Below, one piece after another: positions 17,007 to 26,026 of a DNA stretch of 64,000 nt. The stretch is from Paenibacillus sp. 481 (GTDB lineage: Bacteria > Bacillota > Bacilli > Paenibacillales > Paenibacillaceae). Positions within the stretch are counted from its first letter, which is position 1. Each line of letters opens with the position of its first letter. The notes beneath the pieces are model-generated. The model was not told where the DNA came from, made no database searches, and saw nothing but the letters and a program-made list of their open reading frames with translations. A program made the position numbers and the translations under genes. The stretch is taken from positions 3,985,501 to 4,049,500 of the forward strand of contig NZ_CP075175.1 of NCBI RefSeq assembly GCF_021223605.1, given 5' to 3'.

Positions 17007-17095
17007 AGGCACAGCCGCACAGAGGCACATCCACACATCCAGACAGTCGCACATCCAGACAGCCACACATCCAGACAGTCGCACCTCCACACAAC
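17007..17095. repeat. Tandem repeats of CACATCCAGACAG
   Basis: Several diverged copies of a 13-15 bp unit (CACATCCAGACAGTCG and variants) directly after repeat copy C. The shared flank CAGCTGACCGCCAACC follows at 17116. Non-coding. Confidence 0.7.
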
Positions 17096-17114
17096 GGTAG
17101 TGGAACAGCGAATC

Positions 17115-17765
17115 TCAGCTGACCGCCAACCGATAGGTGCGGTATCGCTGCTTGCCGCTTGCAACAACAAGTAGATTTTTGTTCACTAACGATCGAAGAA
17201 TCGTTCGAGTCCGATTCTCTGAGAGCAAGAGATGATTAGCAAGCTCTCTTGGTACAAAGGGGCTCATGCGTCTGCGAGCAAATCGCAAAGTTTCAGCTTC
17301 AGACCAAGGTAGGCCCGTCGCAGCAGACGTTGCTAGAAATTTTCCTGCGAAGGAGAGTACTAACTGCTTGCAGACTCCGGGATCGTCTTTTATAGATCGA
17401 TATGCAATCGGAAAGAATAACCAGTCATCAAGCGCAAGCAAGGCCTGTTTCATACACAAGTCTTTGAAGCGGCTAACTTCAATATCTCTGGCATGGGAGC
17501 GATAGCCGTGTATCTCGATGCAGCCCTTAGCACCACCAGGCATGTATGCCAAATCCAAATATCGGCACCCATTATTGAAGTCACGCACCTCCCACTCTGG
17601 AAACAAATGATTCAGATTACCGACAGCAGGGTACCAAATTGTTCGAAGAAACTCGACAGTTCCATGGCCTAGTCCCTTAGTAAGTAGTTCTCGTCTTCGC
17701 GAATTGTTTTCCTTAGCGATATTCTCCTGTAACCACTCCTCGTAGTCATTCTCAAATGGTGTCAT
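17115..17765 (-). CDS. PD-(D/E)XK nuclease-like domain plus winged-helix protein (altered core)
   Basis: Protein of about 216 residues, a paralog of the product at 45802-46476. The middle has the fold pattern of a PD-(D/E)XK nuclease: CRYLDLAYMPGG, then CIEIHGYRSHARD. The C-terminal 60 residues look like a winged helix (RELANHLLLSENRTRTILRSLVNKNLLVV). In the other copy the motif is EVKGYGTH with the canonical Lys; here it is EIHGYRSH, so the catalytic Lys is His and activity is doubtful. The start ATG at 17765 has GAGAGGG upstream. It stands alone, next to repeat copy C. The role is unknown; a DNA-binding regulator is one option. Confidence 0.65.
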   Translation of the reverse strand: MTPFENDYEEWLQENIAKENNSRRRELLTKGLGHGTVEFLRTIWYPAVGNLNHLFPEWEVRDFNNGCRYLDLAYMPGGAKGCIEIHGYRSHARDIEVSRFKDLCMKQALLALDDWLFFPIAYRSIKDDPGVCKQLVLSFAGKFLATSAATGLPWSEAETLRFARRRMSPFVPRELANHLLLSENRTRTILRSLVNKNLLVVASGKQRYRTYRLAVS

Positions 17766-18043
17766 AATGCTCGCCCTCTCTTTCATAATTTTAAAATAAA
17801 CCTCACTATGATCTTAATCTTAGAAGAAAAAAGCCGCCCCCGCACAATTCCCCCTGATACGGAATCAGGATAGCCATTGCACAGAAGCGGCGTGTTCTTC
17901 ACGACCTTTATGAAGTTAATTATACCGTCTGTAGATCGCTCAGAACAAGCAGGACAAGCAGAACAAGCAGTATGCAAATTTCATCGTAATCATGAATGAA
18001 TACATTTAAACGATGTCTAACAAGGAAACGAATCTAACCCTTT
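17766..18043. other. Intergenic stretch with long hairpin
   Basis: No gene seen. Around 17830-17900 an imperfect hairpin (GCCGC ... GCGGC with inner CCTGAT ... ATCAGG) runs into a T-tract when read on the minus strand, so it resembles a minus-strand terminator although no intact minus-strand gene precedes it. Confidence 0.4.
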
Positions 18044-18831
18044 GACATTCAAATCAAGCATCTCTTAAACAATACCTCAGGCATACCCGACTTTTTTACG
18101 GATAAACCGAAGCAGGGCGAGGGCAAGCCTATATTAGAAAAAATACTCGCAGACCCCTCACGCTCGTGGACACCTGAAGAAACGATACAGTGGTCTAAAG
18201 AGAACTTAAGCCCCCGCTTTCCACCTGGGAAAAAAGTTCATTATACGGATACGGGCTACAACTTGTGGGCCTCATCATTGAAAATATCACATCACAGCCA
18301 TACCATGAAGTGCTTCATGACTACATATTTGCTCTCCTGCGCATGAACCAATCATTTTTATCCCAGTATTCCAATCCAGCCATTCAGAGCGATTACCCCA
18401 CAGCCCATTTATATATGGATGATTTGAAAATTAAAATAGACGACTATCGCAGCTTTAGCAGCTTTTATGCTGGTGGGCAAACCGTATGTACGTCAGAAGA
18501 TCTCCTGATTTTTATGAAAGCGCTCGTTAACAAACAGCTTGTTCGCAATGACATCTTGGACATCATGCACCAATGGAACAACATGTGGATAGGCGTGGAT
18601 TATGGGTATGGATTGATGAGGATGCGTTTTCTTCCTTTCGCTCGTAAATATATCGGCTGGGGGCATCTCGGTGCGAGTGGTTCATTTATGTTGTATGTTC
18701 CAAATATGGATGTGTACTTAATGGGGAGCTTCAATCAAACAGCTTATCAAGCTAAAAGCATGAATGTTATCTTTTGGAACGTGCTGCGTAAGTTAGCCAA
18801 GTGTGCTGAGCGCTCAAACGACTTCCTGTGA
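18044..18831 (+). pseudogene. Serine hydrolase of the beta-lactamase (class C-like) family, truncated and frameshifted
   Basis: From 18044 the frame reads IKHLLNNTSGIPDFF..., the region just after the missing SxxK nucleophile motif, then YTDTGYNL (the Y-x-N box). At about 18263-18265 the frame shifts by one base; restoring a single G would give N-L-V-G-L and join the second open part (18265-18831). That part carries the helical middle and the GHLGASGSF box equivalent to KTG/HxG. The N-terminus with signal peptide and active-site Ser is absent. It cannot be functional. A terminator follows at 18854. Confidence 0.75.
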
Positions 18832-18853
18832 AAAAGAATCTGTGAAAAGAATC

Positions 18854-18892
18854 AAGGCCGAGAACATCGTAAACAGGGATTCTCGGCCTTTT
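18854..18892 (+). terminator. Terminator after the serine hydrolase pseudogene
   Basis: AAGGCCGAGAA and TTCTCGGCCTT form a perfect 11-bp stem with a 15-nt loop and a short T-run. Confidence 0.8.
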
Positions 18893-18904
18893 GTGTGCGA
18901 TCAA

Positions 18905-19002
18905 ACGAGCTAATCGAACATACCCAACATATCGAACATACCCAACATATCGAACGCATCAAACGCATCGAATGTATCGTATGTATCGTATGCATCGAAC
19001 AA
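18905..19002. repeat. Tandem repeats of ATCGAACATACCCAACAT type
   Basis: Two close copies of a 20-bp unit are followed by diverged 9-10 bp units (ATCGAACGC, ATCAAACGC, ATCGAATGT, ATCGTATGT). Non-coding, just past the end of the cupin gene on the other strand. Confidence 0.65.
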
Positions 19003-19581
19003 TTATCCGTACTGATTTTGCGGGCTCATTTGCCATTGCAGCGGATTGGAATTCGGCGGCCCTATAATGACCGTCTGGTTAATAGGCTTAAGCACCTCCG
19101 CAAGCTGGGCGGCATTAACGCCATAGATGAGTTGGAACACTTCAGGTGGCGTCTTGCGCAGCACATCAGACCCGAACACCGTTTGCGCAGCATGGTTATC
19201 AAAAATAGCGAGCAAGTGAACGTGATCCGTCAGCGCAATTTCCCAATGCCACCAGCCCATTGGGATGTATACGGTTTGCGGCGGCTTGACGCGGTAAGTC
19301 AGGATTTGCAACGTAAACGGATTTAGAATCGAGACGACAGCTTCTCCTTGGATGACATACACGAGCTCTGCTGCGTTGGGATGCCAATGCGCCTCGACAC
19401 TATTGCCTTTACTTAAATAAATGTCGAGCAGGCCTAAGTTTTGCATTACGGGCAACTGAGCTGCGAATTGCTGCAGAATGAAATTCTGGGCATTTTTTTG
19501 GAAAAAGGGTGCCTTTCTTAAGTCAAAAGATAAATTCAAAGCAGGGGAGCTTAGCGCGGCAGTAGTGTTGTCGGCTGTCAT
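19003..19581 (-). CDS. Cupin domain protein
   Basis: Protein of 192 residues with a single bicupin-like barrel. Motif 1 is HWHPNAAELVYVIQG (two His and a Glu as metal ligands), and motif 2 is VYIPMGWWHWEI with the fourth His. It resembles the germin/oxalate-decarboxylase-type cupins but has only one domain; the reaction is unknown. The start is the ATG at 19581 with AAGGCGG about 10 nt upstream. The open frame continues to 19767 without a supported start. No signal peptide is seen. It is a single gene. Confidence 0.75.
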   Translation of the reverse strand: MTADNTTAALSSPALNLSFDLRKAPFFQKNAQNFILQQFAAQLPVMQNLGLLDIYLSKGNSVEAHWHPNAAELVYVIQGEAVVSILNPFTLQILTYRVKPPQTVYIPMGWWHWEIALTDHVHLLAIFDNHAAQTVFGSDVLRKTPPEVFQLIYGVNAAQLAEVLKPINQTVIIGPPNSNPLQWQMSPQNQYG

Positions 19582-19989
19582 TGACGTAATCCCGCCTTTC
19601 TGGAGTAGGTGATGCATTAATGTATTCATGCGCCCAGATAGAAGTGATTCGTCGATATACGGTGTTCGTCGTGCTGTGGTCACCCGTAAATCACAATTAT
19701 AAATATTGAATGGCCACAATCTTAAGCGTAAGTGAGACGGTGCTAGGTCTCGCGATCTAAAGGCCAATAAAAAATAATACGAACTATGTTGTCACAAAAC
19801 ACCTTTGTTGTTGGTCATATATGCGAAAAATAAAAAACCATGAGATGATGTTCATGAACGCACGCAAATCAACCTAGGCGTTCTGTGGTGGCAGTTGTGG
19901 AAAATCCGGACGGTGGTGGCATCATGAATGCGGCTTTGTGTCCGATCGTCGGGTAAATTAAATTGCGGAAAATGGGAGGATGGTTCTAG
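19582..19989. other. Intergenic stretch between divergent cupin and SDR genes
   Basis: 408 bp with promoters for both genes presumably inside. I see no RNA gene, terminator or strong dyad. Confidence 0.4.
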
Positions 19990-20814
19990 ATGACGATTTT
20001 AGTAACGGGAGCGACGGGTACGGTTGGGCGGCGTGTTGTGGATGAACTTCTTCAAAGAGGTCAAAAAGTGCGGGCTTTGACACGTAATGCCCTGCATGAG
20101 AACCTTCCAGCAGGTGTGGAAGTCGTGGAAGGTGATTTAAGCGACCCAAGTACACTTGCTGCGGCGTTGGATGGTGTAAGCGGTATGCATTTAATGACGA
20201 CCGGGGCACAATATACTCCTTTGCAAACGGGGCCGGAGATCGTGGAGCTCGCTACAAAGGCTGGAGTTCGGAAGGTTACGGTGTTATGGAGCGGTGAGAA
20301 GGGTGCCGTTGAGCAAGCTGTTGAAGCAAGTAATTTGGATTGGACATTCCTTCAACCCGTTGAATTTATGGGGAACTCGCGAAAATGGGCGGATTCCATT
20401 CGGAGTGAAGGATTGGTACGGGATATGTTAGGGAGCGCGCTGAACGCTTCTGTTCATGAGGCAGATATCGGTAGAGTAGCTGCGGTAGCATTAACGGAAG
20501 AGGGGCATGCGGGTAAGGAATATTTATTGACTGGGCCTGAAGCCATAACCGTTCAAGACAAGGTGCGTATCATTGGGGAGGCCATTGGACGTGATTTGCG
20601 TTTTGTAGAGGTGTCTATCGACGAGGAACGCGAGCAAATGAGAAAGATGGGCGTCCAAGCGGACGTCATCGAATATGTAATCGATTGGAACCTCAATCCG
20701 CCTAAGATGGCTTATACGGTAGTTTCAACTGTAGAGGAAGTTATCGGACAACCGGCACAAACATTTGCGGAATGGGCGGAGGAGCATGCACATTGTTTTC
20801 TTGGACAAACGTAG
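19990..20814 (+). CDS. NmrA-like / atypical SDR NAD(P)-binding protein
   Basis: Protein of 274 residues starting with the Rossmann glycine motif ILVTGATGTVGRRVVDELL; the R-A-L-T-R turn after strand 2 favours NADP(H). The domain continues as in NmrA/YtfG-type proteins (VEVVEGDLSDPSTLAAALDGV, then WTFLQPVEFMGN). The Tyr-x-x-x-Lys pair of classical SDRs is not evident, so it may be a redox sensor or quinone/NAD(P)-dependent reductase. The start ATG at 19990 has GGGAGG about 10 nt upstream. It is monocistronic, with a terminator at 20972. Confidence 0.85.
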   Translation: MTILVTGATGTVGRRVVDELLQRGQKVRALTRNALHENLPAGVEVVEGDLSDPSTLAAALDGVSGMHLMTTGAQYTPLQTGPEIVELATKAGVRKVTVLWSGEKGAVEQAVEASNLDWTFLQPVEFMGNSRKWADSIRSEGLVRDMLGSALNASVHEADIGRVAAVALTEEGHAGKEYLLTGPEAITVQDKVRIIGEAIGRDLRFVEVSIDEEREQMRKMGVQADVIEYVIDWNLNPPKMAYTVVSTVEEVIGQPAQTFAEWAEEHAHCFLGQT

Positions 20815-20971
20815 GGCGTTATGTGGAATAGGCATTAGTGGTAGGGGAAGAGAAACTTAGAAACACACTATCTTTAGTAAGATAAGCGAGTTAAACCGTT
20901 AGAAGCTGATCCAAGATATTTGAGGGGAATCATGCTAGACGGCAAGGTCTTTCATGCAAGTCATTTACTGT

Positions 20972-21009
20972 ATACGCTCAGCCAGTAATTCCTGACTGAG
21001 CGTATTTAT
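20972..21009 (+). terminator. Terminator after the SDR gene
   Basis: ATACGCTCAG and CTGAGCGTAT form a perfect 10-bp stem with a 14-nt loop and a short T-rich tail. It is 158 bp after the stop; the gap before it holds nothing else that I can name. Confidence 0.7.
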
Positions 21010-21204
21010 TAGGTTACGCAAAAAGCATCTCACCATATTGCAATAAGTTCAAGGCAACTTGACCAGTCACCCCATGTTGCTTGGCCAACTAGTACCATGT
21101 AGTATATCAATTAATGGTATGTTATCAAACATACATAAGAAGTAATATAAGATGTAATTAAAGCAATCCATATTTCAATCCGAATACAACTAGAGGTGAA
21201 ATGG

Positions 21205-22635
21205 ATGCTAAAAATTAACCGTGGTGACAAACGCCCAATATGGCAACAACTGCTTGACCAAGCTATTCATAATATTACAACCGGAAAATGGCCACCAGGC
21301 GAATTGCTACTGCCTTCCCGTGAGCTCGCACCACTGGTTGGTGTCTCCCGCTCAACGATACAGATTGTGTATGAGGAATTATTCAGTCGTGGCTACACCG
21401 TTACTTCCAGACGCGGGGGAACAAGGGTAAGTGATTGGACCTGCAGAGCAAGCTTTGCAGAGGATGTTAAACTTCAAGGGCCTGTCACCCCTGAGTTGCC
21501 TTTATTAAACGATGCAGTCAGCCATTTGCAGAGCTGGTTTAGAGGCAAAGAATACCGAGATATTGAGATCGATTTCAGCCCACACGAGCCATATTTGGAT
21601 CAATATTTTCAAAAAAAATGGAGACACTCCTTTTTGCAAGCCTCCAAAGAAACGGACCTAGCCAGTTGGGCTTACGGCAACGCCTATGGTTTCGTTCCGC
21701 TACGCGAACAGATTCAACGTTATCTGTCACTTGAGCGAGGTATCCACGTGCATATCGATCAAATTATGTTGACTTCGGGCGCACAACATAGCCTTGATTT
21801 GATCGCCCAAGCACTATTAAACGAAGGTGAAACGGTTTCTGTTGAAGATCCCGGCTTCCCCGCCGCGTGGATGGCCATGAAATATCGGCGGATGAATGTT
21901 GTTCCTGTCCCTGTAGACGATTGCGGTTTACAGGTAGACCGCATTCATCCTCAATCCAAACTTGTCTATGTTACGCCTTCACATCAGTGCGCAGTTGGGG
22001 TGATCATGCCGGAACCCCGCAGGCAACAATTGTTACATATGGCCGCTCAACATCAATTTTGGATTGTTGAAGACGACTACGATAGCGAGTTTCGATATCG
22101 TGGCGACCCGTTACCCACGTTGTTCAGCCAGCAATCTCAGAACATATTGTATATGATGAGTTTTTCAAAAATGGTTGCTCCTGGTATACGAATATCGGCA
22201 ATCATTGGACCAAAAACAGCCATCCGCCAGCTCGCTCAAGTCCATGAACTCACCTATCGGCACCTTCCCATTATGGAGCAATTGACGCTTACTCACTTTA
22301 TTGAACATGGGCATTTCATGCGCCATATGAGAAGAGTCAGAAACGTATATCGGCGCAGACACGAAGCGATGACGAAAGCTATCAGTTCAACTGGCCTCGG
22401 AGAACGTTTCAAACTAAGCGGCGTAGAAACGGGGCTGCACATGTTCCTTGAAGCTGAAAGTTCGTTTGACGAAGAAGCCGTTACGAACGAAGCGCTAGGC
22501 AAGGGAATACGTATATACCCGCTTAGTAATTATTGTTTGCAAAGTAATCGAAAAGGGTGGGTATTGGGCTTTGCTAAAGTAGATGAGTCAGCAATAGAAA
22601 CAGGTATTCACCGACTTGCGGAGATGCTTTTATAA
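21205..22635 (+). CDS. MocR/PdxR-type GntR regulator with aminotransferase domain
   Basis: Protein of 476 residues. The N-terminal GntR winged helix (residues ~5-75: PIWQQLLDQAIHNITTGKWPPGELLLPSRELA, then VSRSTIQIVYEEL) is fused to a fold-type I aminotransferase-like domain. The PLP-binding Lys lies in SFSKMVAPGIR. Such proteins sense PLP or an amine or amino acid and often control PLP synthesis or adjacent transporter/enzyme genes. The start ATG at 21205 has AGAGGTG 7 nt upstream. It converges on a BenE transporter and PPOX-protein pair on the other strand; PPOX proteins use PLP- or flavin-related cofactors, so a link is possible but unproven. Confidence 0.88.
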   Translation: MLKINRGDKRPIWQQLLDQAIHNITTGKWPPGELLLPSRELAPLVGVSRSTIQIVYEELFSRGYTVTSRRGGTRVSDWTCRASFAEDVKLQGPVTPELPLLNDAVSHLQSWFRGKEYRDIEIDFSPHEPYLDQYFQKKWRHSFLQASKETDLASWAYGNAYGFVPLREQIQRYLSLERGIHVHIDQIMLTSGAQHSLDLIAQALLNEGETVSVEDPGFPAAWMAMKYRRMNVVPVPVDDCGLQVDRIHPQSKLVYVTPSHQCAVGVIMPEPRRQQLLHMAAQHQFWIVEDDYDSEFRYRGDPLPTLFSQQSQNILYMMSFSKMVAPGIRISAIIGPKTAIRQLAQVHELTYRHLPIMEQLTLTHFIEHGHFMRHMRRVRNVYRRRHEAMTKAISSTGLGERFKLSGVETGLHMFLEAESSFDEEAVTNEALGKGIRIYPLSNYCLQSNRKGWVLGFAKVDESAIETGIHRLAEMLL

Positions 22636-22697
22636 TTCGAGCATCTCCGTCTCTCATTAGCGCCGATCTGTACTTGCAGTCATTTTCATGCCTCTTA

Positions 22698-23930
22698 TTA
22701 TTTCTGTTCAGCTTGTTGTATTCCGCTCATCTTGCATGGTGTCCGGCGAAATTGTCCATGCATCACAATATGCGCGGCCACACCTGCAACAAGACCCCAG
22801 AATGCACCGCCAACACCAAGTAAGGTAACATTTGCAGCCGTTGCTAAAAAAGTAATCAAAGCTGTCTCGCGGCCCTTGGGATCAGTTAAAGCGTTGGCAA
22901 GGCTGCTGCCAATTGTTCCGAGCAATGCCAATCCCGCTAACGTCGCGATGAAGGTGGCGGGAAGAATCAGAAACAGAGCAGCCAGCGTCACCCCAAATAG
23001 GCCGACAATAACGTAAAAAATTCCACAGGCAATTCCAGCAATATAACGCTTTGATGAATCCTCGTGCGCATCTTTACCTGTACAAATCGCCGCAGTAATG
23101 GCTGCTACATTAAAAGCATGCGCGCCGAATGGCGCTGCAAGAAGTGAGCCCAAACCCGTTACGGTCAAAATCGGATTTGCGCTCGTGTTAAAGCCATCAT
23201 TTCGCAACACTAGCATTCCAGGCATATATTGCCCCGTCAAAGTAATGATAAACAGCGGCAATGCGACGCTCAATAAAGTATGTAACGTAAACTCCGGTAC
23301 GACAAATATCGGTGAAGCGATTGCCAATTTGATAGTACTGAAATCTACATTTTCCACACTAATCAAGTAAATAAGGCCGATTACTAATATACCGACGATA
23401 GCATAGCGGGACGTAAACCTTCTTAAAAGTACGTAAGCAACAAACAGGACAATGACAAGCATAGGGTCAACTTCCGCACCACCGAAGGCTGAAATACCAA
23501 ACTGCAATAAAATACCTGCCAGTAGACCAGAAGCAATGCCTGAAGGAATAAGCCGGACGAAACGCTCGAACATTCCCGATATCCCTAGAATAATAAACCC
23601 TAAAGCAGAGATGATGTAAGCGCCAATCACTTCAGCATAGGGGGTTACTGCTAATGCTGACACGAGAAAAGCTACACCTGGTGTTGACCAAGCCGTAATA
23701 ATTGGTTCGCGGTAGCGATAGCTTAGCCAAATACCCGTTATCCCCACACCAACTGAAATCGACAATACCCATGAAGCGGTCATTTCAGGACTCAAACCCG
23801 CTATTTTTGCTGCCTGAAATACGAGAATAAACGTCCCACCGTAGTTGACTATGACAGATATGAAAGCAGCTATGGTGGGAGATATCAAATCTCGGCCACG
23901 CAGCGAGGATGATGTTGTATTCATATTCAT
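22698..23930 (-). CDS. BenE family transporter (benzoate/H+ symporter-like)
   Basis: Protein of 410 residues with about 12 hydrophobic spans; BenE-family features include TPGVAFLVSA, PSGIASGLLAGILLQFGISAFG and the LTGQYMPGMLVLRNDGFN loop. Members are related to the nucleobase/ascorbate transporter fold and move aromatic acids or similar anions with protons; substrate unassigned. The start is the ATG at 23930 with AGGAG 7 nt upstream. Only 10 bp separate it from the upstream PPOX gene, so the two are one operon. No aromatic catabolism genes lie nearby, so the benzoate assignment is by family only. Confidence 0.83.
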   Translation of the reverse strand: MNMNTTSSSLRGRDLISPTIAAFISVIVNYGGTFILVFQAAKIAGLSPEMTASWVLSISVGVGITGIWLSYRYREPIITAWSTPGVAFLVSALAVTPYAEVIGAYIISALGFIILGISGMFERFVRLIPSGIASGLLAGILLQFGISAFGGAEVDPMLVIVLFVAYVLLRRFTSRYAIVGILVIGLIYLISVENVDFSTIKLAIASPIFVVPEFTLHTLLSVALPLFIITLTGQYMPGMLVLRNDGFNTSANPILTVTGLGSLLAAPFGAHAFNVAAITAAICTGKDAHEDSSKRYIAGIACGIFYVIVGLFGVTLAALFLILPATFIATLAGLALLGTIGSSLANALTDPKGRETALITFLATAANVTLLGVGGAFWGLVAGVAAHIVMHGQFRRTPCKMSGIQQAEQK

Positions 23931-23940
23931 ATGCATTCTC

Positions 23941-24474
23941 CTAGTCGTTCTGATGTGCGTACATTTTTCCTTCCTCGATCGGATTTGCTTTCGCCGTAAT
24001 ATGACGGGGGTCAATTCGGTATACCTGAACAGGGCCATTGAATACAGCGGATCTGTATTTGTCTACATGCTGCTTGGACAACGGGCGGTTATAATAACCA
24101 GGCACATATTTGTGGAGCATTTCCTGCAACACATATGTAGCTTCGTCCAGATCAACGATAAGCTCGGCCTTGCCAAAAATCATAACACTCATATAGGCAG
24201 TGTCCGTCTTAGCGGGTACTGGATCGGTAATGGTTCCATATTCTTCACACACCGTAAAACAAACCTCTGGATTCGCACTCATGACCTGATTGCGTCTCCC
24301 GCCCGTGGCTCCATGAAAATAAAGCTTCTCCTTTGTCCACACAAAATTCAGCGGAACCACATACGGCAACTGACCATCAACCATGCCGAGATGACCAATT
24401 CGCGCTTTACACAGGAAGGCATCCATTTTGTCACGATCTAATACTTCTCTTATCTTGTAACGAACCATATCCAT
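23941..24474 (-). CDS. Pyridoxamine 5'-phosphate oxidase family protein (NimA-like)
   Basis: Protein of 177 residues with the split-barrel FMN-binding fold: IGHLGMVDGQLPYVVPLNFVW at the start, LYFHGATGGRRNQVM in the middle and a conserved TAYMSVMIFGKAELI strand. The family includes 5-nitroimidazole reductases and heme/FMN proteins; the substrate is unknown. The start is ATG at 24474 with AGGAG 9 nt upstream; TTG at 24480 is too close. It is first in a two-gene operon with the BenE transporter. Confidence 0.85.
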   Translation of the reverse strand: MDMVRYKIREVLDRDKMDAFLCKARIGHLGMVDGQLPYVVPLNFVWTKEKLYFHGATGGRRNQVMSANPEVCFTVCEEYGTITDPVPAKTDTAYMSVMIFGKAELIVDLDEATYVLQEMLHKYVPGYYNRPLSKQHVDKYRSAVFNGPVQVYRIDPRHITAKANPIEEGKMYAHQND

Positions 24475-24744
24475 GCTCAATCACTCCTACATACTGAATT
24501 ATGTTCGTCAGTATAGCAATTATTGGAGTGAATGAGTACATCCATAAATACGCTAATCGAGCAGTCCATATTTTTTTCGCACCAGTCCACTGCAATAAGA
24601 CCTTTGACTAGCAATGAAGTAAAGAGTAGAATTGCCAATCGTAAAAGGAGCCTCTCTCTCATCTTAAAAGCTGCTATCAAGACAGCAAGTCTAACATTCC
24701 TTATAACACGGATCGCGACCAAATAATTTTAGATATTAGAAAAG
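24475..24744. other. Intergenic stretch, nothing identified
   Basis: A/T-rich 270 bp. Open frames on both strands are short and have no ribosome binding site. It must hold the PPOX-BenE promoter. Confidence 0.4.
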
Positions 24745-25077
24745 CTATTGATTTTCCACTCCCCACCTGCACATTCCCTCTAATATCGGCATTAACGACC
24801 TGCCTCTTGGCGTTAGCGAGTATTCCACCTTCGGAGGAACTTGCGGGAATTCTTCTCTTTTGACAATGCCACAAGACTCTAGATCCTTTAATTGAAAACT
24901 TAACATCTTATGAGTAATCGCAGGAAGCTGCCGTTTTAATTCGCCGTAACGCATGACTTGTCCGGAAGCTAATTGATACATGATTTTCATTCTCCATTTT
25001 CCGCCGATTAAAGATAAGGTGTAGTCAAATGGAGTTAGTTTGGCTTGTGCGTCAGCATTTTTGCTTTCTTCAATCAT
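24745..25077 (-). CDS. HxlR family transcriptional regulator
   Basis: Protein of 110 residues covering one HxlR winged-helix domain: LSLIGGKWRMKIMYQLASG, RYGELKRQLPAITHKMLSFQLKDLE, and the wing YSLTPRGRSLMPIL. The typical CP motif Cys at the start (C-P-V) is absent, so a thiol-sensing mechanism is less likely. The start ATG at 25077 has AAGGAG about 10 nt upstream. It is divergent from a flavin reductase gene (25237), its probable target. A candidate dyad (AAGTAT ... GTACTT, 25099-25125) lies between them. Confidence 0.88.
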   Translation of the reverse strand: MIEESKNADAQAKLTPFDYTLSLIGGKWRMKIMYQLASGQVMRYGELKRQLPAITHKMLSFQLKDLESCGIVKREEFPQVPPKVEYSLTPRGRSLMPILEGMCRWGVENQ

Positions 25078-25098
25078 AGAAGTTACTCTCCTTTTGGT

Positions 25099-25125
25099 AA
25101 GTATCTACTATAGAAGTGCGTACTT
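25099..25125. promoter_or_regulatory. Candidate HxlR operator
   Basis: AAGTAT and GTACTT, an imperfect inverted repeat with about 15 nt between arms, in the divergent region between hxlR and the flavin reductase gene. Support is by position only. Confidence 0.3.
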
Positions 25126-25236
25126 TCTTTTTATATGTTCAGGTTTATACTTACGAATATCGGATGAATAGCTGCAAAATTATATTATGGCACTCCTATT
25201 TCCCCTGAGCAAATGGAATGAAAGGTTGATGAATAT

Positions 25237-25821
25237 ATGCCGAAGCCAGATGGATTCACATTTAATACGAGCGACTTGAGCGTGGAGGAAATGTATAAGT
25301 TAATGATTGGTTCGGTTGTGCCAAGACCGATTGCGTGGGTGTCGTCAAAAAGTAAGGAGGGGGTGCTTAATTTGGCGCCATTCAGCTTTTTTACGGTGGC
25401 CTCCCGCAACCCGCCAACATTGATGATTTCAATTGGACCAGGCGTCGATGAGCGTGAGGGTGGGGTAAAGGATACGCTGAGAAATATACGTGAGGTGGGG
25501 GAGTACGTTATTAATATGGTGTCCGAACCGCTTGGAGAAGCGATGCTGCGTTCAGCTGCTAGTGTCGAGCCGGAGTTTAACGAGTTTGAGCTTGCAGGAG
25601 TTACACCGCAGCCTTGTGGACTTGTGGGAGTTCCGGCGGTGCTTGAGGCGCCGATCGCTTTTGAACTGAAGTTAGATCGGATTATTCCAGTAGGTGAAGA
25701 TCATATTATTCTTGGAACCGTTGTACGTGCCCAAATAGACGCGGCTGCCTATGCAGGCAACTACAAAGTGGCTATCGATGAATGGAAGCCGCTTGCAAGC
25801 TTAGCAGGAGATTTTGCTTGA
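25237..25821 (+). CDS. Flavin reductase family protein
   Basis: Protein of 194 residues of the flavin-reductase-like (FMN-binding split barrel) family: MIGSVVPRPIAWVSSKSKEGVLNLAPFSFFTVASRNPPTLMISIG carries the conserved P-R-P-I-A-W-V and N-x-A-P-x-S-x-F motifs. It binds FMN and probably reduces flavins or a specific electron acceptor. The start ATG at 25237 has AAAGG about 11 nt upstream. The divergent HxlR gene is the likely regulator. No monooxygenase partner is adjacent. Confidence 0.87.
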   Translation: MPKPDGFTFNTSDLSVEEMYKLMIGSVVPRPIAWVSSKSKEGVLNLAPFSFFTVASRNPPTLMISIGPGVDEREGGVKDTLRNIREVGEYVINMVSEPLGEAMLRSAASVEPEFNEFELAGVTPQPCGLVGVPAVLEAPIAFELKLDRIIPVGEDHIILGTVVRAQIDAAAYAGNYKVAIDEWKPLASLAGDFA

Positions 25822-26026
25822 ATTACGCCATCATTTTCAATTGGACAGAAAGATGGTTAAGCTAATCATTGTTTGCAGCATCTGTTGTATGAGTATTTGG
25901 TAGTTCTATTCTATTTTTCAACGATTGAATGAATTTATATTACTAATAAAGGACAGTGATACCAAACGGAGAATTAATTAAGTAGGAGTGCACATAGGAA
26001 GTTGTGCAGTGATAAGGAGGGCTATT

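Noticed and set aside
8439..19002. CRISPR array in the tandem repeat stretches (8439, 9801, 17007, 18905)
   Set aside because: Units are 8-20 bp, contiguous, without spacers, and no cas genes are present.
19582..19767. N-terminal extension of the cupin protein
   Set aside because: The added residues lack a ribosome binding site and resemble no cupin N-terminus; ATG 19581 is better supported.
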